A stretch of 64,000 bases of DNA from Lachnospiraceae bacterium (GCA_021772075.1 JAETNQ010000001.1:62001-126000); one strand, 5' to 3'; positions 49,353-60,340 are shown, counted from the first letter of the stretch. Notes: generated from the sequence alone by a model not told the origin. A program made the numbers and translations.

Positions 49353-51916
49353 TGATGAATATTATGTTCAGAAATTCCAATGCAGGCATCGGGAAGGAGC
49401 TGGCAGCAGAAGATTATAAAGCGCATACCGCCAGGAACCGGATGGCGGTATTGGCGGTCGTGCTTACTACAGTCTTGCTTGCTGTGGTTTTTACCGTAGG
49501 ATTCAGTATGGTGAGGACGGTCTCCCTCGCCGCGTCGGCGGCTCCGGGTTCCGGTGCAGATGGGAATTATGTTTATGGTGATTATGAGGTATTGGAAAGG
49601 GTCAGGGAGCTTCCGCAGGTGGAATGGGCAGCCTTTGTGAGAAGATGCAGCAGCACTTATCTTCATAATAAGGAATTTGCCGGTGTGGAGACAAGGCTGT
49701 TTGCAGCAGACCGTGTGCATTATGAAAAAAATATGGTAGATTTGATTGCAGGGGAATATCCGGAAAAGCCGAATGAGATATTAATTCCCGATACGATGTC
49801 GGAGCAGCTGGGGCTTGGGGAAGAGGTAGGAATTGTTTACCCGCTTATGGTGGTAGTCAGGGAAAACGGCGAGGACGTGGAAAAGGAAATACCGATGACT
49901 GTCTGCGGATATTACAGGAATCCCCTTGAAAATGTAAAGAATATATATGCGGAAGTTTATACTGATGAGAGCTTTATTGAAACTTATAATCCGGAGCTTT
50001 CCGCGAAGAGGGATATTATTTATGTAAAACTGAACAATCTGGAATTTTTCAGGTTCGGCCATGACAAAGAAGAAAAGATGGATGAAGTAATGGAACTGTC
50101 AGGAGCAGAAAACAGAGGATATAAAATGAGCGATTTGAGTATCGTTGTTATTGTCCCCGTTTTTATCATTGCTCTTATGATTATGTCCTGCGGATATTTT
50201 TTCATTTATAATGTATTCGATATTTCCGTTAGAAATAATATTCGTTTTTACGGAGAGTTAAAAACGATAGGAATGACTTCAAAGCAACTGCAAGGCATGC
50301 TGCTGTCCCAGATGAACAGGATCGCTCTAGCGGGGATTGCTGTCGGCAGTTTGATCGGATTTTTGATAGGAAGGATTTCCGGGAAAATAATCATGCCCTT
50401 ATTTATGGAAGGTATTTCAGGGTATTACCAATCGGCCGGATTTGCGGAAGCTTTTATTTTCAGTGCGGTTTTCTCTTGGCTTACGGTGTATATCAGCACG
50501 ATGAAGCCGTTTAAGATCGCTTGTTATATATCTCCCGTGGAAGCAGCCCGGTACGGGGGGAAGAAAAAGAAGGGAATATTCTCCGTCCTTTCTTTTACTT
50601 TAAGCGGTATCCTTTTCCTGGTTGTCTATACCCTGTCGATGGGATATGATATAGATGTAATGAAGGAAAGGTATAACGAGACGGATTTCCGGGTGATGCA
50701 CCGGGGAAGTATGTGGGCGATGGACGAGGCGTATATGCCGGTGAGCCGGAAAATGGCGGAAAGACTGGAAGGACTGCCGTTTGTAGAAAATTTCAGGGTT
50801 TACTATGAGGCGAGAGTAAAGCCGGATTATATAGAAGTGGACGGGGAGATTGAAATGTATCTTTCTTCTATGGGGGAGATTGCGAAGGAGGGAGAGATTG
50901 CCGAAGATATCGGGGTTTATAATGAGCGCATGGAGGAAGGGAGTTATTATCGGATAGCGGAGAGCGTGAGGGGAAATTACAGAGTGGGAGTTATGGGCAT
51001 GGAGCCGGAATATCTTTCCGCAGAGGAAAAGTATTTCCGGGTAATAGAGGGAGAAATGGATACGGAGAGATTTGCAGAGGGCGGTTATATGATTTACCAG
51101 CGCTGCCCGGAATGGGCAGCCCCGGTTTCCGGCCAAGAGGCGGAGTATCCGGTACATGCGGGAGATAATGTGAAAATAGCCTTTTATGACGACAGGGCGG
51201 ATCGTTATGTAGAAAAGGATTTTATTGTTATGGCAGTAATAGCACATGCCGATCCGTATGGTACTTCTAATATCCAGAACAGAAATATTATAGTGGATGA
51301 TGAGACCTTTAAAAGTATTTATTCGGGTTATGAGGATTTTGTGGGAAGAATCTGTTTTGACGGTTCCGGGAAGGTAACGGAGGACGGCACAGCAGTATTC
51401 AAGGGAGAAAAGGAAAAATATGAAGCGGTCCAGGAAATAATCGAAGAAGAAGGAAACTTACAGATGTATTTTCAGTCTAAATATAAAGACGGAATAGATT
51501 TTACAGAGAAAAAGAGAGTGATGGGGGTTCTTGGGATGTTTTTGGCCGGTATAGTAGGATTGATCGGTATTGCTAATGTTGTGAATACGGTATCCGCGGA
51601 CGTATCCGCGCGCAAGCTGGAATATGCGGCTATGCAGTCGATCGGAATGACGAAAAAGCAGATGGAAAGGGATATTTTTGGTAAATATGCCCGTTATGTG
51701 TTTCTTGCTTCCGGCCTGGCAGCGGTAAGCGGAGCGGTTCTTACGTATGTCCTTGGCATGAATCCTTTATTTACCGGGTTTTCCGCAGGAACTTTTTTGA
51801 AGGCGCTGGCGGCGTTGATCGTCTTTGCTGTTCTGCTGTGCATATGGATGGCTCATATTCTTACGAATATTATGAATAAGCAGTCTGTTGTGGACAGATT
51901 AAGAAGCATAACATAA
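49352..51916 (+). CDS. FtsX/MacB-like ABC transporter permease
   Basis: FtsX-type TM arrangement, duplicated core; ~855 aa. Confidence 0.92.
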   Translation: MMNIMFRNSNAGIGKELAAEDYKAHTARNRMAVLAVVLTTVLLAVVFTVGFSMVRTVSLAASAAPGSGADGNYVYGDYEVLERVRELPQVEWAAFVRRCSSTYLHNKEFAGVETRLFAADRVHYEKNMVDLIAGEYPEKPNEILIPDTMSEQLGLGEEVGIVYPLMVVVRENGEDVEKEIPMTVCGYYRNPLENVKNIYAEVYTDESFIETYNPELSAKRDIIYVKLNNLEFFRFGHDKEEKMDEVMELSGAENRGYKMSDLSIVVIVPVFIIALMIMSCGYFFIYNVFDISVRNNIRFYGELKTIGMTSKQLQGMLLSQMNRIALAGIAVGSLIGFLIGRISGKIIMPLFMEGISGYYQSAGFAEAFIFSAVFSWLTVYISTMKPFKIACYISPVEAARYGGKKKKGIFSVLSFTLSGILFLVVYTLSMGYDIDVMKERYNETDFRVMHRGSMWAMDEAYMPVSRKMAERLEGLPFVENFRVYYEARVKPDYIEVDGEIEMYLSSMGEIAKEGEIAEDIGVYNERMEEGSYYRIAESVRGNYRVGVMGMEPEYLSAEEKYFRVIEGEMDTERFAEGGYMIYQRCPEWAAPVSGQEAEYPVHAGDNVKIAFYDDRADRYVEKDFIVMAVIAHADPYGTSNIQNRNIIVDDETFKSIYSGYEDFVGRICFDGSGKVTEDGTAVFKGEKEKYEAVQEIIEEEGNLQMYFQSKYKDGIDFTEKKRVMGVLGMFLAGIVGLIGIANVVNTVSADVSARKLEYAAMQSIGMTKKQMERDIFGKYARYVFLASGLAAVSGAVLTYVLGMNPLFTGFSAGTFLKALAALIVFAVLLCIWMAHILTNIMNKQSVVDRLRSIT

Positions 51917-51932
51917 ATTGGCGGAGGAGAGA

Positions 51933-52610
51933 ATGGAAAGGCATATTTTGGTAGTGGAAGATGACCGGGCTCTGAACGAGGGGATTGCCTTTGCCTTGGA
52001 AAAAGAAGGCTATATTGTGCATAAAGCGTGTTCTTTGAGGGAAGCGGAAAGAAAGCTGGAGGAGAAAATGGATCTGATACTTCTCGATATTAATCTGCCG
52101 GACGGAGATGGCAGGGATTTTCTTAAGAATATCCTTGCCGGGCAGAGGGTTCCGGTACTTTTCCTGACCGCCAGGGATTCAGAGGAGGATATGCTGGCGG
52201 GCTTCCGGATGGGTTGTGACGATTATATTACCAAGCCTTTTTCTATGGCTGTTCTGGCAATGAAAATAGGAGCGGTCTTGAAACGGAGCAAAGAAACTTC
52301 CCGAAAAATCTATACGAATGGAGGGCTGGTTTATGATTATGAGACGAAAACATTAAAAAACTGCGGCAGGGAAGTGGAATTGACGGCGTTAGAGATCAAA
52401 TTGCTGGAATTATTTTTAGACCATAAGGGGATTGTGCTGACAAGGGAGAGGCTTCTTGACAGAATATGGGATGTACAGGAAAAATATGTGGAAGACAGAA
52501 CATTGAGTGTGAATATTCACAGGCTGAGAGAAAAAATAGAGGATAATCCGGAAAGACCGAAGCATATACGGACAGTATTCGGAATCGGTTATAAGTGGGA
52601 GGATGGATAA
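51933..52610 (+). CDS. OmpR-family response regulator
   Basis: ILVVEDDRALNEGIAFALEKEGY, LILLDINLPDGDG, C-terminal winged helix. Confidence 0.95.
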   Translation: MERHILVVEDDRALNEGIAFALEKEGYIVHKACSLREAERKLEEKMDLILLDINLPDGDGRDFLKNILAGQRVPVLFLTARDSEEDMLAGFRMGCDDYITKPFSMAVLAMKIGAVLKRSKETSRKIYTNGGLVYDYETKTLKNCGREVELTALEIKLLELFLDHKGIVLTRERLLDRIWDVQEKYVEDRTLSVNIHRLREKIEDNPERPKHIRTVFGIGYKWEDG

Positions 52611-52613
52611 AAA

Positions 52614-53795
52614 ATGGCAGGCGGACGGCAGGAGAGAAAACGGGATACGGACAAAATATGGAAAGGCGGTATAGGTATTTTGCTTATACTGCTTTTGCTG
52701 TTTCTTGGAATTGGATCTTGGATATTGCGTATTTTGGAAGCGCCATCCGATCTCTTTTTTTATACAGCGATTTTGATGATGCTGTACGGAGGAGCAAATT
52801 TAGCAGCATTCTGTATTATTTATTTCATAGCTGCCAAAAATATCAACGGCATTTTATATCGGTTCAGCGACATGGTGGAGAACCTGATCGGCGGAAAAGA
52901 AAATTTGGCTTTTCCTATGGCTGAAGATACGGTATTGTCCAAGCTTCAGGAGCAGCTTTTCCGATTATATGATATCCTGCGTTCTTACGAAGACAGGGAG
53001 CATCAATTCAGGAAGCAGCTGAATGAGAATATTGGCAACCTGGTGCATCAGATCAATACGCCGATTACAAATCTGAAAATTTATGCCGGTTTTTTGAAAA
53101 GGGACGACCTGACGGAGGAAGAAAAAATACAGTTTGCACGGTGTATGGAAGACCAAGCGGAAAAATTGAGATGGCTTGGAGAAGGGTTTTCAAAAATGTC
53201 CCGCCTGGAGACTGGTATTATCAGACAAAAGCCGAAAAAACAGGAGATTTTGCCTGTTATACTGAATGCGGTAAATCAGGTAATGGAAAAAGCCGGGCAG
53301 AAGGAGATGGATATAAGGTTGGCGGGAGAGCAGCATATTTGGGCTGTAATCGATGGAAAATGGACTTCGGAGGCGGTTTTTAATGTGTTGGATAACGCGG
53401 TGAAGTACGGAAACAGGGGAAGCGTCATTGAGATAGAGCTGGCGGAATTGACAGGATATGCGCAGATATTGATCCGGAATGAGGGGATAGGGATCGGAAG
53501 AGAGGAATACCATAAGGTTTTCCAGCGTTTTTACCGGGGAAAAAAGGCGGCGGAGGAAGAAGGAGTCGGATTGGGGCTGACGATCGCCAGGGAAGTGCTG
53601 GAAGGAGAGAGGGGATATATCAAAGTGGAAACTCTTTGCGATGGCAGGACGGAATTTTCTTTATATTTGAGCAGATATTGGCACGATATGGAAGAGGAAA
53701 AAGTTATGTTAGAGCAATTAAAGTTTCCAAAAGAAATTGCAGAAAATGAGAAAAAAAGCGGAAAATGCGAAAGTAGGTATTTTGGCAGAAGATAA
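52614..53795 (+). CDS. sensor histidine kinase
   Basis: HQINTPITNLKIYAGFL H-box, DNAVKYGNRG, GVGLGLTIAREVL. Confidence 0.93.
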   Translation: MAGGRQERKRDTDKIWKGGIGILLILLLLFLGIGSWILRILEAPSDLFFYTAILMMLYGGANLAAFCIIYFIAAKNINGILYRFSDMVENLIGGKENLAFPMAEDTVLSKLQEQLFRLYDILRSYEDREHQFRKQLNENIGNLVHQINTPITNLKIYAGFLKRDDLTEEEKIQFARCMEDQAEKLRWLGEGFSKMSRLETGIIRQKPKKQEILPVILNAVNQVMEKAGQKEMDIRLAGEQHIWAVIDGKWTSEAVFNVLDNAVKYGNRGSVIEIELAELTGYAQILIRNEGIGIGREEYHKVFQRFYRGKKAAEEEGVGLGLTIAREVLEGERGYIKVETLCDGRTEFSLYLSRYWHDMEEEKVMLEQLKFPKEIAENEKKSGKCESRYFGRR

Positions 53796-53810
53796 GACCG
53801 GCTTTTTTAT

Positions 53811-53989
53811 ATGGGCGGGTCTTCCGGTGGAGCAAAACCGAAGGTTTTTATTAAAAAGAACGGGGAGGAAGAATTGATATTGGTTGGAAAATCCCCGGGG
53901 CTTTCAAAGAGGTGGATGGTAAAAACAATAAAAGAGATAGAAGAGATTGTTTTTACCGAGTTAGGGGACATTTTAAAGTCATACCGGTA
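53811..53989 (+). pseudogene. HipA-like fragment
   Basis: MGGSSGGAKPKVFIKKNGEEELI resembles HipA GSSGGARPK motif; short remnant. Confidence 0.45.
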
Positions 53990-54176
53990 ATTTGATTTAG
54001 CGAACTATACCAAAGCGCCGGATCAGGAATATGCGGAAAGTAAAAAGGGATTGCTAAAAATATAGTTTCGTTTGTTGACTTTGTGAAAGGGCATATGTTA
54101 GAATAAGCCAAATAATTAATCAGGGCTATAGGAATGGATGGACGGAATATGTTTTCATGAAAGGAGAGACGGTAAA

Positions 54177-54437
54177 GTGGAACCAATCAGAGTTTTATTT
54201 CAGTCAATGGAAGACTGCCAGAGATTTGTACTGGCTGTTGAAAATTACCCGTTTCACGTTGATTTACGAAGTGGAAGGCATGTGATAGACGGGAAATCCA
54301 TGCTTGGAATCTTAGGATTCGGATTGCATCGGGTGCTGGATCTGCGGCTTCATACAGATGACAGAAAGCTGACAGAGGAAGTCATGGGTAAGATTGAGTT
54401 TTGCATTTGCAGGGAAAACATGAATATCGCTATTTAG
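54177..54437 (+). CDS. HPr-like domain protein
   Basis: CQRFVLAVENYPFHVDLRSGRHVIDGKSMLGILGFGLHRVLDLRLH. Confidence 0.65.
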   Translation: MEPIRVLFQSMEDCQRFVLAVENYPFHVDLRSGRHVIDGKSMLGILGFGLHRVLDLRLHTDDRKLTEEVMGKIEFCICRENMNIAI

Positions 54438-54576
54438 AGAGTAACACATTCCTATGGGGGGCCGCCGGATTTGAGCAGTAAAAAATCCGGCGGTTTGAGC
54501 TTGTCTGAATAATCTTTGCGAAAGCAAGCGGTGTAAAGATATATTTTCGGTTCCTGTCACGAACCGGAGGAAAGGC

Positions 54577-55551
54577 ATGGTTAAATATATGAAGATAGTA
54601 GTATTGGAAAGAGGAAGCGTAGGAATGGATGTTTCGGTAGACTGCCTGAAAGAGCTGGGCGATCTTGAAATATACCATAATACGGTTGCGGGAGAAGTCG
54701 AGGAAAGGATAAAGGACGCGGATATCATTATCGCCAATAAAGCCCCGTTGAACAAAGAGACGCTGAAAGACGCGGGTTCCCTGAAGCTGGTTTGTGAATT
54801 TGCGACAGGTTTTGATAATGTAGATTTGGAATATTGCGACGAAAAGGGGATACGGGTGGTAAACGTGGTGGATTATTCTACCGCTGCGGTAGCGCAGCAT
54901 ACCTTTGCCCTTTGTTTTTATGTGCTGGAAAAGTTGAATCATTACGACCATTATGTAAAATCGGGAGAATACGCTTCCCAAAGCAGATTTTCCAATTTTG
55001 ATATTCCTTTTACCGAACTGGATGGAAAAGTATGGGGAATCGTAGGAATGGGCAATATCGGAAGAAGGGTGGCAAAGATCGCGGAAGCATTCGGATGCAA
55101 GGTCATTTTCTATTCGGCCTCCGGGAAAAGCACATGCAAAGAGTATAAGAGGGTGGATTTGGATACTTTATTAAAAGAGTCGGATTTTCTCTCCCTTCAT
55201 TGTCCGCTGAGTGACAGGACAAGAAACCTGATTGATTTGGATGCCCTAAAGAAAATGAAAAAAAGTTCGATATTAATTAATGTGGCAAGAGGGCCGGTAG
55301 TGGATGACGGGGCATTATATACCGCGTTGACGGAAAATATGATTGCCGGCGCAGGACTGGATGTGACGGGAACGGAACCTATGAAGGATACCAATCCTTT
55401 AAGCAGGATTATGGACAGCAACAAGCTGATTATTACTCCGCATTTGGCGTGGGCGAGTATAGAGGCCAGAAACAGGGTAGTGGAAGAAACATATAAGAAT
55501 ATTAAGGCTTTTTATGAAGGGGAAAGGAGAAATGCAGTGGGACGCTGCTGA
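54577..55551 (+). CDS. D-2-hydroxyacid dehydrogenase
   Basis: GIVGMGNIGRRVAKIAEAFGCKV, INVARGPVVDDGAL, TPHLAWAS. Confidence 0.93.
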   Translation: MVKYMKIVVLERGSVGMDVSVDCLKELGDLEIYHNTVAGEVEERIKDADIIIANKAPLNKETLKDAGSLKLVCEFATGFDNVDLEYCDEKGIRVVNVVDYSTAAVAQHTFALCFYVLEKLNHYDHYVKSGEYASQSRFSNFDIPFTELDGKVWGIVGMGNIGRRVAKIAEAFGCKVIFYSASGKSTCKEYKRVDLDTLLKESDFLSLHCPLSDRTRNLIDLDALKKMKKSSILINVARGPVVDDGALYTALTENMIAGAGLDVTGTEPMKDTNPLSRIMDSNKLIITPHLAWASIEARNRVVEETYKNIKAFYEGERRNAVGRC

Positions 55552-55661
55552 TGATATTTTGGGCAGTATATTTTAAAATATGCGTATTGCTGTATTTTGA
55601 ATGACTTGAAACATAATTAGCTATAATAAGAATATCAAATGAAAGAAGAAAGGGCATTGTA

Positions 55662-56501
55662 ATGAAAAATAAGAAATGGATGTGGATCATAATAGGATGC
55701 GCCGTTGTAATCGGAGGAGCGGCGGCGGTTATATATGGAATGGGAGCCGGAAAGGGCAGTAAAGAAGAAGGAGAACCGATTTCGGCAATGTATGTGCCTT
55801 ATGGGGAGGATGGTTATATTTTTGTCAGCGAACAGGCAGGAGTTTTTACGGTAACCGCACCGGAAGAAGCATATCAGGTACAGGATATGAATGGGAACAA
55901 GATTTCCATTCACGAACTGAAGAAGGGAAACGTAGTAAAGATTTATGGAAACGGGATTATGGCGGAGTCTTACCCGGGGCAGTATCCGGGCGTGACACGG
56001 ATAGAGGTGGAATCGGAAGGAGATCCTTCGGATGCAGACCAGTACCAGGAAATCGTGGATGAGCTTTATACGGAGCCGGATCCGGCAGAACCGCCTACGC
56101 TGCAGGTAAATTATGTGACATCTATGGCCGATGTTACAGTAATGGCGGCAAGAGGCGGATATGAATGGGTTTATATGGACAAGGACGGCCTGAGCAATGC
56201 GGTCGTTGCGGACAGCGTCCCCGTATTGGACTGGGGAGATCTGTTAGTGGATATTACTTTGTCGGAGCCGCTGGATCTGACGCTTTCTTTTTCGGATGAA
56301 CCTTTGGAAGTAGAAGTGGTCCGTTATGACTCTTCTTTGCTGGGAAAGGGACAGGAGATGCCGGAGGGGGAAAAGGTAACGGTGTCGGAGAAAGAAGGAA
56401 AACGGATGATAGAAGGCGTTGACGGCAATTATGTGTACGAGGTTTTGGGAATCTGGGAAAATGGAAGAGCCACATATGGATTTTTGACGGTGGAGAAATA
56501 A
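55662..56501 (+). CDS. exported/membrane-anchored hypothetical protein
   Basis: N-terminal TM; acidic secreted domain. Confidence 0.6.
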   Translation: MKNKKWMWIIIGCAVVIGGAAAVIYGMGAGKGSKEEGEPISAMYVPYGEDGYIFVSEQAGVFTVTAPEEAYQVQDMNGNKISIHELKKGNVVKIYGNGIMAESYPGQYPGVTRIEVESEGDPSDADQYQEIVDELYTEPDPAEPPTLQVNYVTSMADVTVMAARGGYEWVYMDKDGLSNAVVADSVPVLDWGDLLVDITLSEPLDLTLSFSDEPLEVEVVRYDSSLLGKGQEMPEGEKVTVSEKEGKRMIEGVDGNYVYEVLGIWENGRATYGFLTVEK

Positions 56502-56525
56502 AAGATAACAGAGCAATAGAAAGTA

Positions 56526-56564
56526 AAAACTGCTGTCCGGTATTGTTGAAGGGCAGCAGTTTTT
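56526..56564 (+). terminator. intrinsic terminator
   Basis: AAAACTGCTGTCC...GGGCAGCAGTTTTT. Confidence 0.75.
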
Positions 56565-56620
56565 GTTACAATAAGCTGGCTCGCAGAGCGTGGCAGCGTT
56601 TGTTTGTATATTATTTGTGC

Positions 56621-56794
56621 TTAGTTATAGTTATCTATGCAAGGCTGGAACATACTTTTGTCAATGCCGCAAACGGGGCATACCCAGTCGTCAGGAAGAT
56701 CTTCAAAAGCGGTGCCGGGAGCAATGCCGTGTTCGGGATCGCCTTTTTCAGGATCATATGTGTAGCCACAGGGATTACAAAAATATTTTTTCAT
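56621..56794 (-). CDS. rubredoxin
   Basis: [51 protein letters not shown]. Confidence 0.95.
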   Translation of the reverse strand: MKKYFCNPCGYTYDPEKGDPEHGIAPGTAFEDLPDDWVCPVCGIDKSMFQPCIDNYN

Positions 56795-56914
56795 TTCCAA
56801 GTCCTCCTTAATATATAAAATCATAATATTTCTTAGCCAAGGTATCGGTTAAGCTGTAAATATTGTAGCATTTCCAAGGGTTTGCGTCAAGAGAAAAGCA
56901 GGGAGGGATATAGA

Positions 56915-58585
56915 TTATCTCCACTCCCGGCGGAGGTATTCTTTCCTTTGCCGTAAAAAATCCAGAACTGCGGAAGTCTGGCTGTCATAATAATTCCGGG
57001 CTTCTTCTATACCTGACGTACCGCAGCGGTTCCAACGGATATAATCCATAACAGCGCTTTTTTCTATTTCTTCTTTCCAGAGAGAGAATTCTGACTGTGC
57101 CAGCTGATTGAGGTAAGGATATAATGTTTCTTCGTATGTGCCGGCAATATTATGGTATATTGCATCGTTGTAATATAAGAGCTGCCACCACTTTAATGTT
57201 CCGGGGACCTCCCGCGCAGAAAATCCTTCCGGGTCAAGATAATCGATATTTTCCTGCGTCCGCTCAACGCCATATGCCCAGTCATAATCCCACGCGGGCC
57301 CTGCATAAAGGACGCCGTTCTGGTCCTTATAAAAATACTGGCTGGTTGATGAGCAGTCAATGTTCTTGCTGACCTCTTCCACCAGGTATTTTGCGATAAA
57401 GCTGGGGATATCAATGTATTGTGAAAGCTCTTCCACACTGTTTTCTGCTGCGCCGGAAACCATGGCATTTTCACATTCCTGCATATAGGAAGAAATATAC
57501 TGGTACTGTGCCTCTGATAACAAAGAAGGGGATTTGGAAACCACATATGCGCCGCTGGCTAGTATAAATCCGCTGGCTTCATCTGCATAGCGCCCTGCAT
57601 GATCCATTTCCAAGAGATAACCGCCTGTTATATTATCAGGATTTTTTTCATAATTCCACCATTTTCCTGTAACGGAATGATTCCAATCGTCCAGCGCCAT
57701 GCCTGTAGTAGACTGGGAAACCGAATTCTGAAAGCGGTTAAGCTGTTTCGTTTCTGATTCCAGATTCCGGATGCCCAGGCTGTCCGGCGTTATTTTTTGG
57801 TACATTTCATAAATTCCCTGAAAAGAACCATTAATATATAAATTTATACAGCCGCCTTCCATATAAGGAGCCTCCATTGCTCTTGCCATTTCATTGGATA
57901 TCCGATTGCGCAGAAAACTGATATCGCTGGATGCAATTAATACAAATTCCGATGCCCTGCTATTGTTTTCCGATATGGGCGCAGCGTTTTCCAAAGTGAT
58001 ATTAAAAGGCTTTTTTTCCTGTTCCCAACTGCTGTTTCCCCTTCCTTTGATTTTTTCCAATGCTCCGGTATAGACATTTGTTCCGTCCGCATGGAAGATG
58101 AATGCCTGTCCTGCATCAGAAACGGTTTTATCCGAACTAATATAAGAAAGGTCGTGTTCCAGCGTTAAAAAAACGGAAGGGATTTCCGACCCCGCCAAAA
58201 TGGTCAATATATGTTCCTGGTCTATAGGAATGCGGATGCCGGATTCCGATATGCTGGCTGGAAGAGAGGTGTCAAATCCCTCTCCTGCAAGAAATTTTCC
58301 TTCTGCCCAAGAAGGCAAAAAAAGATAATAATTCCCTCCATCGGATGGAAAAGCATCGACTGTAATCGAATAGTCCTTTGTCTGGATTTTTGCAGTTATG
58401 GCAGTTTCCGAAGGTGCATCCTGCACAAACCGAATCCATACTGTTTCAGAGCGCTTCCATTCCTGAAAGAAACAAATTATGAAAAGAAAGAAAAAAATGG
58501 ATAATAGGATTATTTTTGTTCTTTTGCCCATTACACTCACCGCTTTATATCTGCTGTTAATATACTGCTTCCCCATCGTGTGCAA
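56915..58585 (-). CDS. CotH kinase family protein
   Basis: KIKGRGNSSWEQEKKPFNITL...LIASSDISFLRNRIS...GPAWDYDWAYG. Confidence 0.9.
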   Translation of the reverse strand: MHTMGKQYINSRYKAVSVMGKRTKIILLSIFFFLFIICFFQEWKRSETVWIRFVQDAPSETAITAKIQTKDYSITVDAFPSDGGNYYLFLPSWAEGKFLAGEGFDTSLPASISESGIRIPIDQEHILTILAGSEIPSVFLTLEHDLSYISSDKTVSDAGQAFIFHADGTNVYTGALEKIKGRGNSSWEQEKKPFNITLENAAPISENNSRASEFVLIASSDISFLRNRISNEMARAMEAPYMEGGCINLYINGSFQGIYEMYQKITPDSLGIRNLESETKQLNRFQNSVSQSTTGMALDDWNHSVTGKWWNYEKNPDNITGGYLLEMDHAGRYADEASGFILASGAYVVSKSPSLLSEAQYQYISSYMQECENAMVSGAAENSVEELSQYIDIPSFIAKYLVEEVSKNIDCSSTSQYFYKDQNGVLYAGPAWDYDWAYGVERTQENIDYLDPEGFSAREVPGTLKWWQLLYYNDAIYHNIAGTYEETLYPYLNQLAQSEFSLWKEEIEKSAVMDYIRWNRCGTSGIEEARNYYDSQTSAVLDFLRQRKEYLRREWR

Positions 58586-59210
58586 TCATGGAAGCATGAA
58601 GGATATGTTCCGCTGCAGAGACTTCTTCCAAAAGTTCGCCTTCTTTTCTTGTCCTGCATTCCACAATCATATCCATGCCGTCTGCCGTCCGGCTGCGAGT
58701 TTTTATTCTTGGATGTTTGGCATATTTGGAAACGATCGGAAGGATATCCCCTTCTTTTCCTTCTTTATCCATATTGACTACAAGTAGCACCGATGCTCTT
58801 TTTTCAGGCAGCAGCTCCAAAAGCAGAAGCATAATTGTCACTGCAAGGCAGACAGCAAAGGCAAGCGCATAATTTCTGGCTCCGAGGATAATCCCTATGC
58901 TGATGGCCCAAAAGAGAAAAAGCAGGTCTTTCGGTTCTTTAATAGCTGTCCGGAACCTGACGATAGATAAAGCGCCGACCATTCCCAAAGAAATCACAAG
59001 ATTGGACTGCATAGCCAGAATGATACCCGCTGTAATTACAGGAAGCACTCCTAAAACAATATTGAATTGTTTGTTATAGAATCCTTTTTTCTGTGAAAAC
59101 CAATATACGCCATAGATATAAAGAGAAAATAAAATCCCTGCTCCTAAAGTATTGTAAATTGCCCGCATGGATAGTGTATTATTTTCCATGGTTTCCAAAA
59201 TTGATTTCAT
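58557..59210 (-). CDS. DUF4956 family membrane protein
   Basis: Multi-TM; SLGMVGALSIVRFRTAIKEPKDLLFLFWAI. Confidence 0.88.
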   Translation of the reverse strand: MKSILETMENNTLSMRAIYNTLGAGILFSLYIYGVYWFSQKKGFYNKQFNIVLGVLPVITAGIILAMQSNLVISLGMVGALSIVRFRTAIKEPKDLLFLFWAISIGIILGARNYALAFAVCLAVTIMLLLLELLPEKRASVLLVVNMDKEGKEGDILPIVSKYAKHPRIKTRSRTADGMDMIVECRTRKEGELLEEVSAAEHILHASMIAHDGEAVY

Positions 59211-59220
59211 AATTTTATGC

Positions 59221-59976
59221 TCATCTTTCTGTTGTATTTTTCATTCTGCACATGGTATATTTTGAAAATTTGGTTCGTTCCATTTTTCCCGTATTGAGAA
59301 TCTGCCTGATGCATCCCGGAAGGAACTCATCATATTTGACTTCCATCACATATTCACCGTCCGTCATAACGGGCTGCTTGGGAAGAGCCTTTTCCCAAAA
59401 TCGATGTATCGACCCGGAAAATGCCAGGCGGCTGTCGAAGGTTATCCTTACATTTCCTTCCGGATAAGTAAATGCAGTCCTTTCATATGCAATAATAATT
59501 TTCGGCCTTAAGTAATTCCAAAGCATCTTCCGCCGGAAATCTGCCAATACTTTTCGGTTATCTTCTTCTTGGATGCCGCCCGCATCCCCGCGAAGAAAGC
59601 AGCGGCATTCCTCCAACGACAAGGAACAGCTCCTCTTGGTTGTCAGATCGTGGTTTTTTATTTTCTGCTCCAGGCGGATGCTTTCTTTGCTTTCATTGTA
59701 GATCCTTATCCTGTATTTGCTCCTTGGGGATATTCCGTCCAGATTTTCCATAAGAGCGGTATTCCATATGTCATCAAAGTAAACGCTCCGTATCCGGTAG
59801 TGTCCTTCAGGATAGTGGACATCCGGCTCCATAAAATGCCGGATTTGGAAAACGGCTGACGCGGCATCTCTTGCATCCATTATGTACTTTAATTCATGCC
59901 GGTATTTTTCTTTGTACTGTTCTATAATCCCACCCCTTTTTAAGCATATTTTAGAGTTTATAACTCTATTTGTCAA
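59221..59976 (-). CDS. VTC-domain polyphosphate polymerase
   Basis: YRHELKYIMD...YRIRSVYFDD...SKYRIRIYN...RLEQKIK...AYERTAF. Confidence 0.9.
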   Translation of the reverse strand: MTNRVINSKICLKRGGIIEQYKEKYRHELKYIMDARDAASAVFQIRHFMEPDVHYPEGHYRIRSVYFDDIWNTALMENLDGISPRSKYRIRIYNESKESIRLEQKIKNHDLTTKRSCSLSLEECRCFLRGDAGGIQEEDNRKVLADFRRKMLWNYLRPKIIIAYERTAFTYPEGNVRITFDSRLAFSGSIHRFWEKALPKQPVMTDGEYVMEVKYDEFLPGCIRQILNTGKMERTKFSKYTMCRMKNTTER

Positions 59977-60021
59977 TAGATATGCCTTTTTTCACTTATA
60001 CTATTCCGGAGGGCATAAACC

Positions 60022-60246
60022 ATGAGATATAATGAAAGAATACGTGAAATCAGAGAAAATCATTTTCTGACCCAGCAAAAGGTTGCTGATCTGCTTCATC
60101 TGGCTCAAAGGACATATGCAGATTATGAGAGCGGTAAAACGAGAATTCCTATTGATAATCTTTTGATTCTTGCCAGATTTTATAATGTGTCTATGGATTA
60201 TATTACAGGCGCAAGCAATATTAAGGCGGAATATCCAAAAACATAG
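60022..60246 (+). CDS. XRE-family HTH regulator
   Basis: RIREIRENHFLTQQKVADLLHLAQRTYADYESGKTRIPIDNLLILARFYNVSMDYITG. Confidence 0.9.
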   Translation: MRYNERIREIRENHFLTQQKVADLLHLAQRTYADYESGKTRIPIDNLLILARFYNVSMDYITGASNIKAEYPKT

Positions 60247-60299
60247 GCAGCCGCATATAGCGGCAAATTAGATTGAAAACGTAAAGAAGCAGAAAACAA

Positions 60300-60340
60300 C
60301 AGGCAGCGGCATTTGTTACAATGTTGCTGCCTGTCATTTT
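60300..60340 (+). terminator. intrinsic terminator
   Basis: CAGGCAGC...GCTGCCTG then TCATTTTT. Confidence 0.6.
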
